Shown here: piece by piece, positions 1 through 8,350 of the stretch
Numbering within the stretch: position 1 is the first letter of the stretch
How the letters are laid out: every line of letters starts with the position of its first letter
Assembly (NCBI GenBank): GCA_019114385.1
Contig: DXFP01000040.1
Location: 1 to 37,488, forward strand
Source: Candidatus Ligilactobacillus excrementigallinarum
Lineage (GTDB): Bacteria > Bacillota > Bacilli > Lactobacillales > Lactobacillaceae
Direction of reading: 5' to 3'
Length of the DNA: 37,488 nucleotides
The notes under the pieces: generated by a model
Told to the model about the DNA's origin: nothing
The model's input: only the letters and a program-made list of their open reading frames with translations
Database searches by the model: none
Translations under genes and position numbers: made by a program

Positions 1-513
1 GGATATGTTTCTGCCGCTGAAAATAAAGCAAAAGCAGATGATATGCCGATTGGTGTTTTAGCAATCGACTCAATTTATACCCCAATTGAACGTGTAAACT
101 ACCAAGTAGAAAAGACACGTGTTGGTCAAAAGAATGATTATGATAAATTGACTTTAGATGTTTGGACAAATGGTTCAATTACTCCAAGCGAAGCAATCAG
201 TTTATCAGCTAAAATTTTAACAGAGCATTTAGCAATCTTTGTTAACCTGACTGATGAAGCTAAGAATGCTGAAATGATGGTTGAAAAAGAAGAAACTCAT
301 AAAGAAAAAATGCTTGAAATGACAATTGAAGATTTAGATTTGTCTGTTCGTTCATATAACTGCTTGAAGCGTGCTGGAATTAATACAGTTCAGGAACTTA
401 CTGATAAGACAGAAGCTGATATGATGAAGGTACGTAACCTTGGACGCAAGTCTTTGGAAGAAGTTAAAAATAAACTTGCAGGTTTAGGTCTTTCATTACG
501 TCATGATGACTAA
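1..513 (+). CDS. rpoA: RNA polymerase alpha subunit, C-terminal part (5' end outside window)
   Basis: The reading frame is open from base 1, so the gene begins upstream of the window; 170 residues are visible. They cover the end of the N-terminal dimerisation domain, an acidic/Lys-rich linker, and the whole alpha C-terminal domain with its helix-hairpin-helix fold ([16 protein letters not shown], then [16 protein letters not shown]). This domain binds UP elements and activators. It is followed 27 bases later by rplQ, the standard end of the ribosomal protein operon in Firmicutes. Family assignment is secure; only the start is missing. Confidence 0.97.
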   Translation, partial: GYVSAAENKAKADDMPIGVLAIDSIYTPIERVNYQVEKTRVGQKNDYDKLTLDVWTNGSITPSEAISLSAKILTEHLAIFVNLTDEAKNAEMMVEKEETHKEKMLEMTIEDLDLSVRSYNCLKRAGINTVQELTDKTEADMMKVRNLGRKSLEEVKNKLAGLGLSLRHDD

Positions 514-540
514 TTTTATTATAAGGAGGGAAACTTATTC

Positions 541-924
541 ATGGCTTACCGTAAATTAGGTCGCAAAAGCGGACATCGTAAATCAATGTTACGTAATTTA
601 ACTACAGATGTTATTGTAAACGGCAAGATTGTTACAACTGAACAACGTGCCAAAGAAGTACGTCGCCAAGTTGAAAAGATGATCACTTTAGGTAAAAAAG
701 GTGATTTGAATTCTCGTCGTCGTGCTGCTGCTTACTTAATGGATGTTGTTGCCGACGTTAAAGAAGATGGCGATGATATTGTAGTACAAACAGCATTACA
801 AAAATTATTTGATGAAGTTGCTCCACGTTTCAAAGATCGTAATGGTGGATATACACGGATTATCAAAATGCAAGAACGTCGTGGCGATGCAGCCAAGATG
901 GCAGTTCTTGAATTAGTTGACTAA
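541..924 (+). CDS. rplQ: 50S ribosomal protein L17
   Basis: 127 residues, normal length for L17. It opens with [20 protein letters not shown] and carries the Arg-rich rRNA-binding segment ([11 protein letters not shown]) and the closing [17 protein letters not shown] block. L17 binds 23S rRNA near the exit tunnel of the large subunit. A strong ribosome binding site (AAGGAGGG) lies about 10 bases before the ATG. It is co-transcribed with rpoA and followed by a structured RNA in its 3' untranslated region. Confidence 0.98.
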   Translation: MAYRKLGRKSGHRKSMLRNLTTDVIVNGKIVTTEQRAKEVRRQVEKMITLGKKGDLNSRRRAAAYLMDVVADVKEDGDDIVVQTALQKLFDEVAPRFKDRNGGYTRIIKMQERRGDAAKMAVLELVD

Positions 925-953
925 GATTTAATCAGATAATATTTATTTTTGTG

Positions 954-1052
954 TCACTTTTATAACGACAACGGGCGTTATGATGTTGGGAAACCTAGTC
1001 TAGTCCTAAGTAGTACGTTGTACGAAAATCGTTATAAAAAGTGATTTTTTTT
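954..1052 (+). ncRNA. L17 downstream element (L17DE) with intrinsic terminator
   Basis: Thirty bases after the rplQ stop there is a long hairpin: TCACTTTTATAACGA (954-968) pairs with TCGTTATAAAAAGTGA (1029-1044), with one bulged base, and encloses a GC-richer loop of about 60 bases. The right arm is followed by eight T residues. Position and form match the L17 downstream element, a conserved RNA described immediately 3' of rplQ in lactic acid bacteria and Listeria; its function is not established. The T run suggests that here it also ends the rpoA-rplQ transcript. The family call rests on position and architecture, not on a covariance-model search. Confidence 0.75.
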
Positions 1053-1119
1053 ACTGAGATGATTGTTTTCAAGATTTGAAGAATTTTTGAAATTTTCCGA
1101 TTGAATAATAATTGTAACT

Positions 1120-1150
1120 GAGGTTGTGACATAAGTCCGACCTCTTTTTT
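1120..1150 (+). terminator. Terminator-like hairpin before the ecf operon
   Basis: GAGGT (1120-1124) pairs with ACCTC (1140-1144) across 15 bases, and six T residues follow. The hairpin belongs to the left end of a dispersed repeat described separately. It is a weak second stop after the L17 element and would isolate the ecf operon from the ribosomal operon. Confidence 0.5.
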
Positions 1151-1231
1151 ATTCTCGCAATTTGGTTTTAAAATAAAATCTGCATGTCTGTAAGTTTAAA
1201 ATGATTTTCGCGCTTTTTCTTACAGGATTGT
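1120..1231 (+). repeat. Dispersed palindromic intergenic repeat, copy 1
   Basis: The left end (GTTGTGACATAAGTCCGACC, starting 1123) is identical to the reverse complement of bases near 12395-12414. Further shared blocks are GCATGTCTGTAAGTT (starting 1182) and the CTTTTTCTTAC block ending at 1223. Inside, CTGTAAG (1188-1194) and CTTACAG (1219-1225) form a short hairpin. The far end of the repeat seen at 12262 is not present here, so this copy is shorter or decayed. No protein is encoded. Confidence 0.65.
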
Positions 1232-1301
1232 TGTTTGTATTTTATTAACTCTTCTTTTACATAAATCTATTTTCCGAGTTCTGTTATCTTAGTGGGATTA
1301 T

Positions 1302-1309
1302 GGTATAAT
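1302..1309 (+). promoter_or_regulatory. Extended -10 promoter for ecfA1-ecfA2-ecfT-truA
   Basis: TGG followed by TATAAT (-10 at 1304-1309) forms an extended -10 element 33 bases before the ecfA1 ATG. The -35 region (CTGTTA at 1281-1286, 17-base spacing) is poor, as is common with extended -10 promoters. A GAAAGG ribosome binding site lies at 1327-1332. Confidence 0.6.
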
Positions 1310-1341
1310 TTAAGTAATTTATTTTTGAAAGGTATCCTAAA

Positions 1342-2169
1342 ATGACGGCAATTATTAAGGTAAAAGACCTCAGTTATGCTTATGATGATTTCAAATTAGG
1401 CCCATTGAATTTAACCATTAATCAAAATGAATGGATTTCAATTATCGGGAAAAACGGAAGTGGTAAAAGTACATTTGCAAGATTATTGGATGGACTGATT
1501 GAAGCTGACACAGGAGAAATCATAATTGATGGTCTGAAGTTAAATGAAGAAAACATTTGGAAAATTCGGTCAATGATTGGAATGGTTTTTCAAAATCCAG
1601 ATAATCAATTCGTTGGTGCAAATGTTGCCGATGATGTTGCTTTTGGCTTGGAAAATCGCCAAATTCCACACGCTGAAATGGTTCAATTGGTTGATAATGC
1701 ACTAAAAATGGTTGATATGTCCGCATTTAAACATCATGAACCAGATAAGTTGTCTGGTGGCCAAAAGCAGCGGGTAGCAATTGCAGGAGTTTTGGCAATT
1801 CATCCCAAGATTGTTATTTTAGATGAGGCAACTAGTATGCTTGATCCAGAAGGCAGACGCGAATTATTAAATTTAATTCATCAATTAAAAAATCAATATC
1901 ATTTCACTGTAATTGCAATTACGCATGATATTGATGAAACGGTGGATGCAGATCGAATTTTAGTTATGAATAATGGTCAGATTATTATGGACGATAATCC
2001 AAGTAAAATTTTTACTCACGATCAACAATTGCTTAATTTAGGATTGGATTTACCTTTGACGGAGAAAATTAAGAAGAATTTAGCTGAAGATGGAATTCAG
2101 TTATCAGAAGATTATTTAAATGAAGAGGAAATGGCAAAGAAAATATGGGAATTGAGTTCAAAAATGTAA
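1342..2169 (+). CDS. ecfA1: ECF transporter ATPase subunit A1
   Basis: 275-residue ABC ATPase. Walker A GKNGSGKST is at residues 36-44, followed by the Q-loop (GMVFQNPDNQF), the signature LSGGQKQRVAIAG, Walker B (IVILDEATSMLD) and the H-loop (AITHDID). It is one of the two ATPases of the shared energy-coupling module that drives several vitamin-specific S components. It is the first of four genes in an operon and overlaps ecfA2 by 25 bases. ECF ATPases are told from general ABC ATPases here by the tandem pair followed by EcfT and truA, a standard Firmicutes order. Confidence 0.96.
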   Translation: MTAIIKVKDLSYAYDDFKLGPLNLTINQNEWISIIGKNGSGKSTFARLLDGLIEADTGEIIIDGLKLNEENIWKIRSMIGMVFQNPDNQFVGANVADDVAFGLENRQIPHAEMVQLVDNALKMVDMSAFKHHEPDKLSGGQKQRVAIAGVLAIHPKIVILDEATSMLDPEGRRELLNLIHQLKNQYHFTVIAITHDIDETVDADRILVMNNGQIIMDDNPSKIFTHDQQLLNLGLDLPLTEKIKKNLAEDGIQLSEDYLNEEEMAKKIWELSSKM

Positions 2170-3014
2170 GTTATGAATACCAAGCAGATACTCCATTTGC
2201 CCAGAAGGCATTAAATAATATTTCATTAAAAATTGAAGATGGTTCTTTTACCGCAATTGTCGGCCATACAGGAAGCGGTAAATCAACACTGATTCAACAT
2301 TTAAATGGGTTATTAAAGCCGACTTTAGGTAAAGTTATCATAAATAATCAGCAAATTACAAATGAAACTAAAAACAAGCAATTAGCTGAATTACGCAAAC
2401 AAGTTGGAATCTTGTTTCAATTTTCTGAATCACAATTATTTGAAGAAACGGTTTTAAAAGATATTGCATTCGCTCCTAAAAATTTTGGAAAATCAACGAC
2501 TGAGGCTGAGCAAATTGCTAAAAAGGCAGCTGAAGTTGTTGGATTACAGCAAGATTTACTTGAACGCTCTCCATTTGAACTTTCAGGTGGACAAATGCGG
2601 CGCGTTGCACTTGCGGGTATTTTAGCGATGAATCCGCAAATTTTGGTTCTTGATGAACCGATTATTGGTCTTGATCCAATTGGAAAGCGCGAAGTTATGA
2701 GTATTTTTCAAAAGCTAAATCAGGAATTAGGGATGACAATTATTATTGTTACACATAATATGGATGATGTTGCCCAATATGCTGATCAGGTGATTGCTTT
2801 AGAACATGGAAATTTAATTGCTCATCAGTCAACAAGTGAATTTTTTAATCATCCGCAATGGCTATATCAACATCATCTAGGGTTACCCAAAGTGGCTGAG
2901 TTTGCTCAGCGGTTAATCAAACTGGGGATGCAATTTAATCAACTACCATTAACTACAGAAGAGTTGACAAATGTGCTTAAAAACAAATTACAACGAGGTG
3001 ATATCAATGAATAA
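2145..3014 (+). CDS. ecfA2: ECF transporter ATPase subunit A2
   Basis: 289 residues. Walker A GHTGSGKST is at about 40-48, with Q-loop GILFQFSESQLFEETV, signature LSGGQMRRVALAG and Walker B ILVLDEPIIGLD. The C-terminal extension is typical of EcfA2. It pairs with EcfA1 as the asymmetric ATPase dimer under EcfT. The ATG at 2145 lies inside the end of ecfA1 and GAGGAAAT sits upstream at about 2124, so translational coupling is likely. Its stop overlaps the ecfT start. Confidence 0.96.
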   Translation: MGIEFKNVSYEYQADTPFAQKALNNISLKIEDGSFTAIVGHTGSGKSTLIQHLNGLLKPTLGKVIINNQQITNETKNKQLAELRKQVGILFQFSESQLFEETVLKDIAFAPKNFGKSTTEAEQIAKKAAEVVGLQQDLLERSPFELSGGQMRRVALAGILAMNPQILVLDEPIIGLDPIGKREVMSIFQKLNQELGMTIIIVTHNMDDVAQYADQVIALEHGNLIAHQSTSEFFNHPQWLYQHHLGLPKVAEFAQRLIKLGMQFNQLPLTTEELTNVLKNKLQRGDINE

Positions 3015-3801
3015 TATTATTTTGGGACGTTACCTCGAAGGCAATTCAGTTATTCATCGAATGGATGCCCGTGCTAAACTAATTTTGAGTTTTTATTTTA
3101 TCTTAATTGTTTTTCTTTGTAATAACTGGCAAACATATACACTGTTGGCTGTTTTTACTTTTTTTTGTGTATTATGTTCGAGAATTGATGTGAAATATTT
3201 TATTAAAGGAGTTCGCCCATTAATTGGATTAATCCTGATTACAGTGCTTTTACAGTTGTTTTTTACAAGCGGCGGTCATGTATACTGGCATTGGGGAATT
3301 TTCCAATTAACTAGTTTTGGAATTATTAATGCAGTTTATATTTTTTGCCGGATTCTGTTAATTGTTTTCATGTCGACGCTCTTAACGGCAACGACTACAC
3401 CATTGGAGATTGCTGATGGATTAGAAGCTTTGATGCGACCATTGAGAAAATTAAAAGTACCAGTAGATGAGATTGCATTAATGATTTCAATTGCGTTACG
3501 TTTTGTTCCAACCTTAATGGATGAAACACAAAAAATTATCAATGCTCAGCGCTCTCGGGGTGTGAATTTTGGTGAAGGAAATATTATTAAACAGGCAAAA
3601 ATGTTAATTCCAATTTTAATTCCTTTATTTGTAAATTCAATTAAAAGGGCCGAAGATTTAGCTGTTGCAATGGAAGCTCGCGGATACCAAGGGGGATTAA
3701 ATCGAACACGTTATCGATTACAAAAATGGCATACTGTTGATACGGTTGCAATTATTATTTTTGGAGGATTAACGTTACTATTATTAGGATTAAGAGGTTA
3801 A
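3007..3801 (+). CDS. ecfT: ECF transporter transmembrane coupling subunit T
   Basis: 264 residues with several hydrophobic helices. The two cytoplasmic coupling motifs that dock onto the ATPases are visible: AQRSRGVNF, and [12 protein letters not shown] near the C-terminus. I chose the ATG at 3007, preceded by GAGGTG at 2995-3000, over an in-frame ATG at 2971 that has no ribosome binding site. It overlaps the ecfA2 stop by 8 bases. No S component lies beside this module. It should therefore serve unlinked S components such as the PanT-like protein at 14887. Confidence 0.95.
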   Translation: MNNIILGRYLEGNSVIHRMDARAKLILSFYFILIVFLCNNWQTYTLLAVFTFFCVLCSRIDVKYFIKGVRPLIGLILITVLLQLFFTSGGHVYWHWGIFQLTSFGIINAVYIFCRILLIVFMSTLLTATTTPLEIADGLEALMRPLRKLKVPVDEIALMISIALRFVPTLMDETQKIINAQRSRGVNFGEGNIIKQAKMLIPILIPLFVNSIKRAEDLAVAMEARGYQGGLNRTRYRLQKWHTVDTVAIIIFGGLTLLLLGLRG

Positions 3802-3803
3802 AG

Positions 3804-4556
3804 ATGACAAAGAGATTTAAAATCACAATTGCATATGACGGAACAAATTTTGCCGGATTTCAAACTCAACCCAAGCAGCGTACAGTTCAATCAGTTCTGG
3901 AGCGGGCAGTCAATAAAATGAGTAAAGAAGACGAATATATTACGGTATTTGGTTCAGGAAGAACGGATGCAGGTGTTCATGCTTTGGGACAAGTGGTACA
4001 TTTTGATTTTCCGCATGAAATGACTGCAGAAAATATGCTAAATGCATTAAATAGTTTATTACCGCTTGATTGTGTAGTAGTGAAAAGCGAAATTGTTCCA
4101 GATACATTTCATGCTCGGTATACAACGCATGGTAAACGTTATTTATATCGTGTAAGTCAAAGTCACTTTGTAGATCCTTTTAAGCGGAATTACACAGGAC
4201 ATTATAAGTACCCTGTGGATATTGAAAAAATAAAGGCTGCATTGCCAGATGTAGTTGGAACACATGATTTTTCAAGTTTTGTTGCTTCAGGCAGTCAGAC
4301 AAAAAATCATGTCAGAACAATTTATGATGCAACAGTGCGGCGTGATGAAAGTCAAAATGAAATTATTTTTGAATTTGCAGGTAATGGGTTTCTGTATAAT
4401 CAAGTGAGAATTATGGTAGCAGTTTTATTAGAAATTGGTAGAGGAAAACGACCAATCCATGATTTTCTCAGACTTTATGAAGTGAAGGACCGTTCACAGG
4501 CACGTGAAACGGCGCCAGCTTCTGGATTATATTTAAAAGAAGTTTATTATGATTAA
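3804..4556 (+). CDS. truA: tRNA pseudouridine(38-40) synthase
   Basis: 250 residues. The catalytic motif [11 protein letters not shown] holds the nucleophile Asp55. The N-terminal [10 protein letters not shown] and C-terminal [11 protein letters not shown] segments are typical of TruA. The enzyme makes pseudouridine at positions 38-40 of the tRNA anticodon arm. The ATG is two bases after the ecfT stop, so it is translated from the ecf operon mRNA. No terminator is visible before the rplM promoter. Confidence 0.97.
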   Translation: MTKRFKITIAYDGTNFAGFQTQPKQRTVQSVLERAVNKMSKEDEYITVFGSGRTDAGVHALGQVVHFDFPHEMTAENMLNALNSLLPLDCVVVKSEIVPDTFHARYTTHGKRYLYRVSQSHFVDPFKRNYTGHYKYPVDIEKIKAALPDVVGTHDFSSFVASGSQTKNHVRTIYDATVRRDESQNEIIFEFAGNGFLYNQVRIMVAVLLEIGRGKRPIHDFLRLYEVKDRSQARETAPASGLYLKEVYYD

Positions 4557-4576
4557 GAATAAAAGTGCTGGAAACA

Positions 4577-4605
4577 TTGACTATTTTTCAGAATAATCGT
4601 AATAT
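4577..4605 (+). promoter_or_regulatory. Promoter of rplM-rpsI
   Basis: The -35 is TTGACT (4577-4582), and after 17 bases comes the -10 TAATAT (4600-4605). Transcription should begin near 4612, just before the L13 leader hairpin, which supports the call. Confidence 0.65.
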
Positions 4606-4617
4606 AGTATTTGGTAT

Positions 4618-4663
4618 TGTTTGCCCCACAATAGCCCCGTTAAAAACTATTGTATGTCAAACA
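4618..4663 (+). promoter_or_regulatory. L13 ribosomal protein leader (autoregulatory RNA)
   Basis: Two nested stems: TGTTTG (4618-4623) with CAAACA (4658-4663), and ACAATAG (4628-4634) with CTATTGT (4647-4653), separated by C-rich and short internal loops. This matches the position and form of the L13 leader, an RNA upstream of rplM-rpsI in Firmicutes thought to let L13 repress its own operon. The ribosome binding site follows 13 bases later. Confidence 0.75.
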
Positions 4664-4689
4664 AGCATAATAAATGGAGGAATTTAACC

Positions 4690-5133
4690 GTGCGTACAAC
4701 ATATATTGCAAAACCAGGTGAAGTAGAACGTAAATGGTATGTAGTAGATGCTACAGATATCCCTTTGGGACGTTTATCTACTGTAGTTGCTTCAATCTTA
4801 CGTGGTAAGAACAAGCCGCAATTTACACCAAACGTTGATACAGGTGACTTTGTAATTGTTACAAATGCTGAAAAAGTTGCTTTAACAGGTCACAAAGCAA
4901 ACAAAAAAGTATACTACCACCACACATTACATCCAGGTGGTTTGAAGGCTCGCACAGCTGGTGATTACCGTGAAAAAGATCCTGAAAAATTAATCGAATT
5001 ATCAGTTCGTGGCATGCTTCCAAAGGGTACTTTAGGTAAGCAACAACTTAAGAAGTTGCATGTATACCGTGGTGCAGAACACAAGCATGAAGCACAACAA
5101 CCAGAAGTATTAGACATCACAAACTTAATCTAG
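4690..5133 (+). CDS. rplM: 50S ribosomal protein L13
   Basis: 147 residues from the GTG at 4690, the normal L13 length and N-terminus ([21 protein letters not shown]). GGAGGAA at 4677-4683 lies 6 bases before the GTG. A longer in-frame reading from 4621 would run through the leader hairpin and is rejected. The conserved [16 protein letters not shown] and GMLPKGTLG blocks are present. L13 is an early-assembly protein of the large subunit. It is co-transcribed with rpsI, whose ribosome binding site overlaps this stop codon. Confidence 0.97.
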   Translation: MRTTYIAKPGEVERKWYVVDATDIPLGRLSTVVASILRGKNKPQFTPNVDTGDFVIVTNAEKVALTGHKANKKVYYHHTLHPGGLKARTAGDYREKDPEKLIELSVRGMLPKGTLGKQQLKKLHVYRGAEHKHEAQQPEVLDITNLI

Positions 5134-5146
5134 GAGGAATTTTAAA

Positions 5147-5539
5147 TTGGCTCAAGTACAATATCAAGGCACAGGCCGTCGTAAAAATTCCGTTGCTCGT
5201 GTTCGTTTAGTTCCTGGTTCAGGTAAGATCACGATGAACGGCAAACCAGCAGAAGAATACATTCCATTTGCAAACTTACGTCAAGTTATGGTTACACCAT
5301 TTGCCGTAACAGAAACAGAAGGTCAATATGACGTTATTGTTAATGTTAACGGTGGTGGCTTCTCAGGCCAAGCTGGCGCAACACGTCATGGAATTGCACG
5401 TGCTTTGCTTGAAGTAGATCCTGACTTCCGTGCTGTTTTGAAGAAGAACGGTTTATTAACACGTGACGCTCGTATGAAGGAACGTCGTAAGCCAGGTCTT
5501 AAGAAAGCTCGTAAGGCTTCACAATTCTCAAAGCGTTAA
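5147..5539 (+). CDS. rpsI: 30S ribosomal protein S9
   Basis: 130 residues starting at TTG (5147), with AGGAGG at 5132-5137 overlapping the rplM stop. Conserved segments are [39 protein letters not shown] and the basic tail [12 protein letters not shown], which reaches the P-site tRNA. This is the last gene of the operon; a strong terminator follows. Confidence 0.97.
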   Translation: MAQVQYQGTGRRKNSVARVRLVPGSGKITMNGKPAEEYIPFANLRQVMVTPFAVTETEGQYDVIVNVNGGGFSGQAGATRHGIARALLEVDPDFRAVLKKNGLLTRDARMKERRKPGLKKARKASQFSKR

Positions 5540-5560
5540 TATTTTCTTCATATTACCGCA

Positions 5561-5591
5561 AAGTCATGGATTTTATGCCATGGCTTTTTTT
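5561..5591 (+). terminator. Terminator of rplM-rpsI
   Basis: AAGTCATGG (5561-5569) pairs with CCATGGCTT (5578-5586) with one G-T pair, followed by a T run. It sits 22 bases after the rpsI stop. Confidence 0.85.
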
Positions 5592-5695
5592 AGAAAAATT
5601 AATCTAGTTAGTTCATTTAATTAGAGTTGCCTTTCTTTATTATTTACATTTTTATTATGTGAATAACAGGATTAAATAAAAACATACTATGCTAC

Positions 5696-5741
5696 AAAAA
5701 AAGCCTCACAAAGCATTTAAATGCGTTTGTGAGGCTTTTTA
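5696..5741 (-). terminator. Bidirectional terminator, mainly for kup
   Basis: AAGCCTCACAAA (5701-5712) pairs with TTTGTGAGGCTT (5726-5737). The loop GCATTTAAATGC is itself palindromic. A and T runs flank both sides, so it can work in either direction. It ends 12 bases from the kup stop and insulates kup from rpsI. Confidence 0.85.
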
Positions 5742-5752
5742 ATATTATCTTT

Positions 5753-7774
5753 CTAATCATCAGCGGCATCATCAGGTGCTTGATTGATAATCTTACGCTG
5801 ATTTACAAATGGCATCTGACGTTTTTTGAGGTACAATGGAACTTTTTCGACTTTAACATCACTAAATTCGAGACCGAACCACTGAACCGGACTAGTTGAA
5901 TGATTTTGCAGCCAAATTCTTGATGAAATTAAGAACCGTTTCCAAGGAGATAAGTTGGTATTTGGTGAAAGTAATTCCCGAATTAACACGAAGACAAAGT
6001 CGCCAACTTTACGTCCAGGAGTTGTTGTATATTCTTGTGGTTGTTCATCAATAATTCCTTGATCCATCAAATCATTAACAATTTGCCGTAAATAAAGGTT
6101 TAAACTGTGATTTGACTTAAATCCTAAATAAAGCTGTAAGTTAACAATATTACGTGTACCCATCATATCTACTGTATAGTAGTTGGTATATGGTTCATTC
6201 GTTGTATTGACAGTGACGAACCAATAGACCTTAGCTCGTTTAGGTTGCTTATCTAAGATTGAGTACAAAATTTCACGTTTGATTTTATGATTAGGTTTAA
6301 CTTTTGCCAACATTACTAAGTTGCTCATATACAATGGGATGCTTTCATCTTGAGAAAGGGCAACTAGTTGATCAACATAGTCATCCAGGCAAACTTCCTC
6401 AGTAGCATCCATTAAATTATCACGAATTCGGTTACCATAGTACCAAATTACCATGATACTGATTAATACAGCTGTAATTAAGGCTGTTACATATCCACCG
6501 TGAACAAATTTAACTAAACTTGAAATAAAGAAGATTGTTTCAATCGAACCGAAGAACAGCAGACAACCAAACGCCAGTGGAGTTGACCATTTTCCACGAA
6601 TATATTCGAAAAGCAGGAAGGTGGTCATCAGCATCGTTAAGGTGATTGCTAAACCATAGGCAGCTTCCATGTGTTCAGATGTTCTGAAGAAGAATACTAC
6701 GCCAAGTGTAATGGCACATAAAATCCAGTTAACAACACCGATATAGATTTGACCCTTCAAGACATTTGGATGATAAACCTTCAATCGAGGTAAAATCTTC
6801 AACCCAATTGCTTCTTCAACTAAAGTGTATGAACCGGTAATTAATGCTTGAGAAGCAATAATAGCGGCCAATGTAGCAATGATAACTCCAATCAAATAAA
6901 CTGAATGAGGTAGCATGTCATAGAATGGGTTGATGTTAGCCGTAATTGTTTGATGTTTAACTTGTTGTAACACCCAAGCACCTTGACCAAAGTAATTTAA
7001 CATCAATGAAAGATATACAAGTGGCCATGTTACGTAAATGTTCCGCCGACCAACGTGTCCCATATCTGAATACAAGGCTTCTGCACCAGTTGTAGCTAAG
7101 AAAATACTTCCTAGAATGAAGATTCCCATTTTGTTTTGTGAACTAAATAAGACTTTAATTCCGTAAATTGGATTCAAGGCTTTTAAAACTGAGAAGTCCT
7201 TGCACATATTCATTAAGCCGAAAACTGCTAAAAAACCAAACCAGAAGACCATTACGAACCCAAAAGTTTTTCCGATTGAGCTAGTTCCTAAACGTTGAAC
7301 TAAGAACAAAATCAATAAAATGGTAATTGTAATAAAGACGACATCATTCTGGCTAGTTACCGGGACAAAGTTTCCAAATTTGAAATCTTTTAATCCTTCA
7401 ATTGCGGTAGTAACGGTAACAGCAGGAGTTAATGTTCCATCAGCTAAAATGGCAGCACCACCGATTAAAGCTGGAATAATTAACCATTTTGCTCGCTTTT
7501 TAACCAACGCATATAAGGCGAAAATTCCACCTTCACCGTGGTTATCTGCTCGCATCGCAATAATGACATATTTAACAGTTGTAATAATCATTAATGTCCA
7601 AAAAATTAATGATAAACAGCCGATAATATAATCAGGGGTAATGTGAGCCACGCCGCCTTGATCGCTGATTAATGCGTTCATAACGTACAATGGCGAAGTA
7701 CCAATATCACCATAAACAATACCTAAAGTGATAATGGCACCTAAGAAATATTCTTTGCCATATTTCTTCATCAA
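5753..7774 (-). CDS. kup: KUP family potassium uptake permease
   Basis: 673 residues. The family signature ALGIVYGDIGTSPLYVM-like segment is at the N-terminus (GIVYGDIGTSPLYVMNAL), followed by about 12 membrane helices to roughly residue 450. A long soluble C-terminal domain follows, as usual for bacterial Kup. It imports potassium with protons across the cytoplasmic membrane. The start is TTG at 7774 or ATG at 7771: AAAGGAG at about 7783-7789 is better spaced for TTG (9 bases) than ATG (12). It is monocistronic, with its own terminator and candidate promoter. In related bacteria Kup activity is controlled by cyclic di-AMP; nothing in this sequence tests that. Confidence 0.96.
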   Translation of the reverse strand: MMKKYGKEYFLGAIITLGIVYGDIGTSPLYVMNALISDQGGVAHITPDYIIGCLSLIFWTLMIITTVKYVIIAMRADNHGEGGIFALYALVKKRAKWLIIPALIGGAAILADGTLTPAVTVTTAIEGLKDFKFGNFVPVTSQNDVVFITITILLILFLVQRLGTSSIGKTFGFVMVFWFGFLAVFGLMNMCKDFSVLKALNPIYGIKVLFSSQNKMGIFILGSIFLATTGAEALYSDMGHVGRRNIYVTWPLVYLSLMLNYFGQGAWVLQQVKHQTITANINPFYDMLPHSVYLIGVIIATLAAIIASQALITGSYTLVEEAIGLKILPRLKVYHPNVLKGQIYIGVVNWILCAITLGVVFFFRTSEHMEAAYGLAITLTMLMTTFLLFEYIRGKWSTPLAFGCLLFFGSIETIFFISSLVKFVHGGYVTALITAVLISIMVIWYYGNRIRDNLMDATEEVCLDDYVDQLVALSQDESIPLYMSNLVMLAKVKPNHKIKREILYSILDKQPKRAKVYWFVTVNTTNEPYTNYYTVDMMGTRNIVNLQLYLGFKSNHSLNLYLRQIVNDLMDQGIIDEQPQEYTTTPGRKVGDFVFVLIRELLSPNTNLSPWKRFLISSRIWLQNHSTSPVQWFGLEFSDVKVEKVPLYLKKRQMPFVNQRKIINQAPDDAADD

Positions 7775-7847
7775 AGTGATTCACTCCTTTAAGTAAGCTG
7801 AATAATTGCAAGATTTATTTGTTTCTAAAAATAATTGAACAAAACGT

Positions 7848-7876
7848 ATTATAACGAATATTATACCTGTTTGTAA
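7848..7876 (-). promoter_or_regulatory. Candidate kup promoter
   Basis: On the minus strand a TATAAT lies at 7853-7848 with a weak TTACAA 17 bases upstream (7876-7871). A second TATAAT lies at 7865-7860. Either gives a leader of about 70-90 bases. No known riboswitch structure is evident to me in the leader. Confidence 0.45.
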
Positions 7877-7944
7877 TGAAAATTCAGGAATATTTGTAAT
7901 TTGTCATTTGATTGTAATATTCATGTAGAAATTTTATGTAAAAC

Positions 7945-7981
7945 AAAAGAGGCTGTAACAAAATTAGCAACAGTCTCTTTT
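7945..7981 (-). terminator. Terminator after the DedA/DUF454 pair
   Basis: AAAAGAGGCTGT (7945-7956) pairs with ACAGTCTCTTTT (7970-7981), a 12-base stem with one G-T pair and flanking A/T runs. It is 20 bases beyond the stop at 8001. Confidence 0.8.
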
Positions 7982-8000
7982 GTTTGATGTTTTTCGCTTT

Positions 8001-8291
8001 CTAATGTGGCTGGTGATGAGAATGATGAACTAAATGACGCAACCAAGCTAATTTAGGACTATTCTCAAAGACTTCTTCAAACTTATGTTCAAATTTTAAA
8101 ATATACTTTTGATAAAATTTTCGTTTGCGAATCCATGCATGCACTTTAGGTGAGCCTTTTGAAAGGCAGAAGAATGCAATTAATAAAAACGGAATCTGAG
8201 GAATAATTGGAAAAACTAGACCGATTACTCCAAGAGCGAAAAAAATTAGTGAAACAACTAACCAGCATGTTTTCTTAGCATATGCAGACAT
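8001..8291 (-). CDS. DUF454 (YbaN family) small inner-membrane protein
   Basis: 96 residues. Two adjacent hydrophobic segments (about residues 9-27 and 29-44) hold the family core GLVFPIIPQIPFLLIAFFCLSKGS, described here in pieces: a G-rich turn, the PxxP turn and a final CLSKGS. The remainder is a basic, His-rich cytoplasmic tail that ends HHSHHQPH. The function of the family is unknown. The gene is 59 bases after dedA on the same strand with its own purine-rich ribosome binding site (AAGGGTGGGAAG), and the pair is probably co-transcribed. Confidence 0.85.
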   Translation of the reverse strand: MSAYAKKTCWLVVSLIFFALGVIGLVFPIIPQIPFLLIAFFCLSKGSPKVHAWIRKRKFYQKYILKFEHKFEEVFENSPKLAWLRHLVHHSHHQPH

Positions 8292-8350
8292 AACTTCCCA
8301 CCCTTCAAAATCATTGGCATTATTTTAGCATGTTTGAACTAAAAAGCAAA

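Noticed and set aside
1342..3801. Cobalt/nickel transporter (CbiO/CbiQ)
   Set aside because: No CbiM/CbiN nearby. The paired ATPases, EcfT and following truA mark the general vitamin module.
4621..4689. Longer N-terminus for L13
   Set aside because: It would translate the leader hairpin. The GTG at 4690 gives the normal L13 N-terminus and has GGAGGAA upstream.
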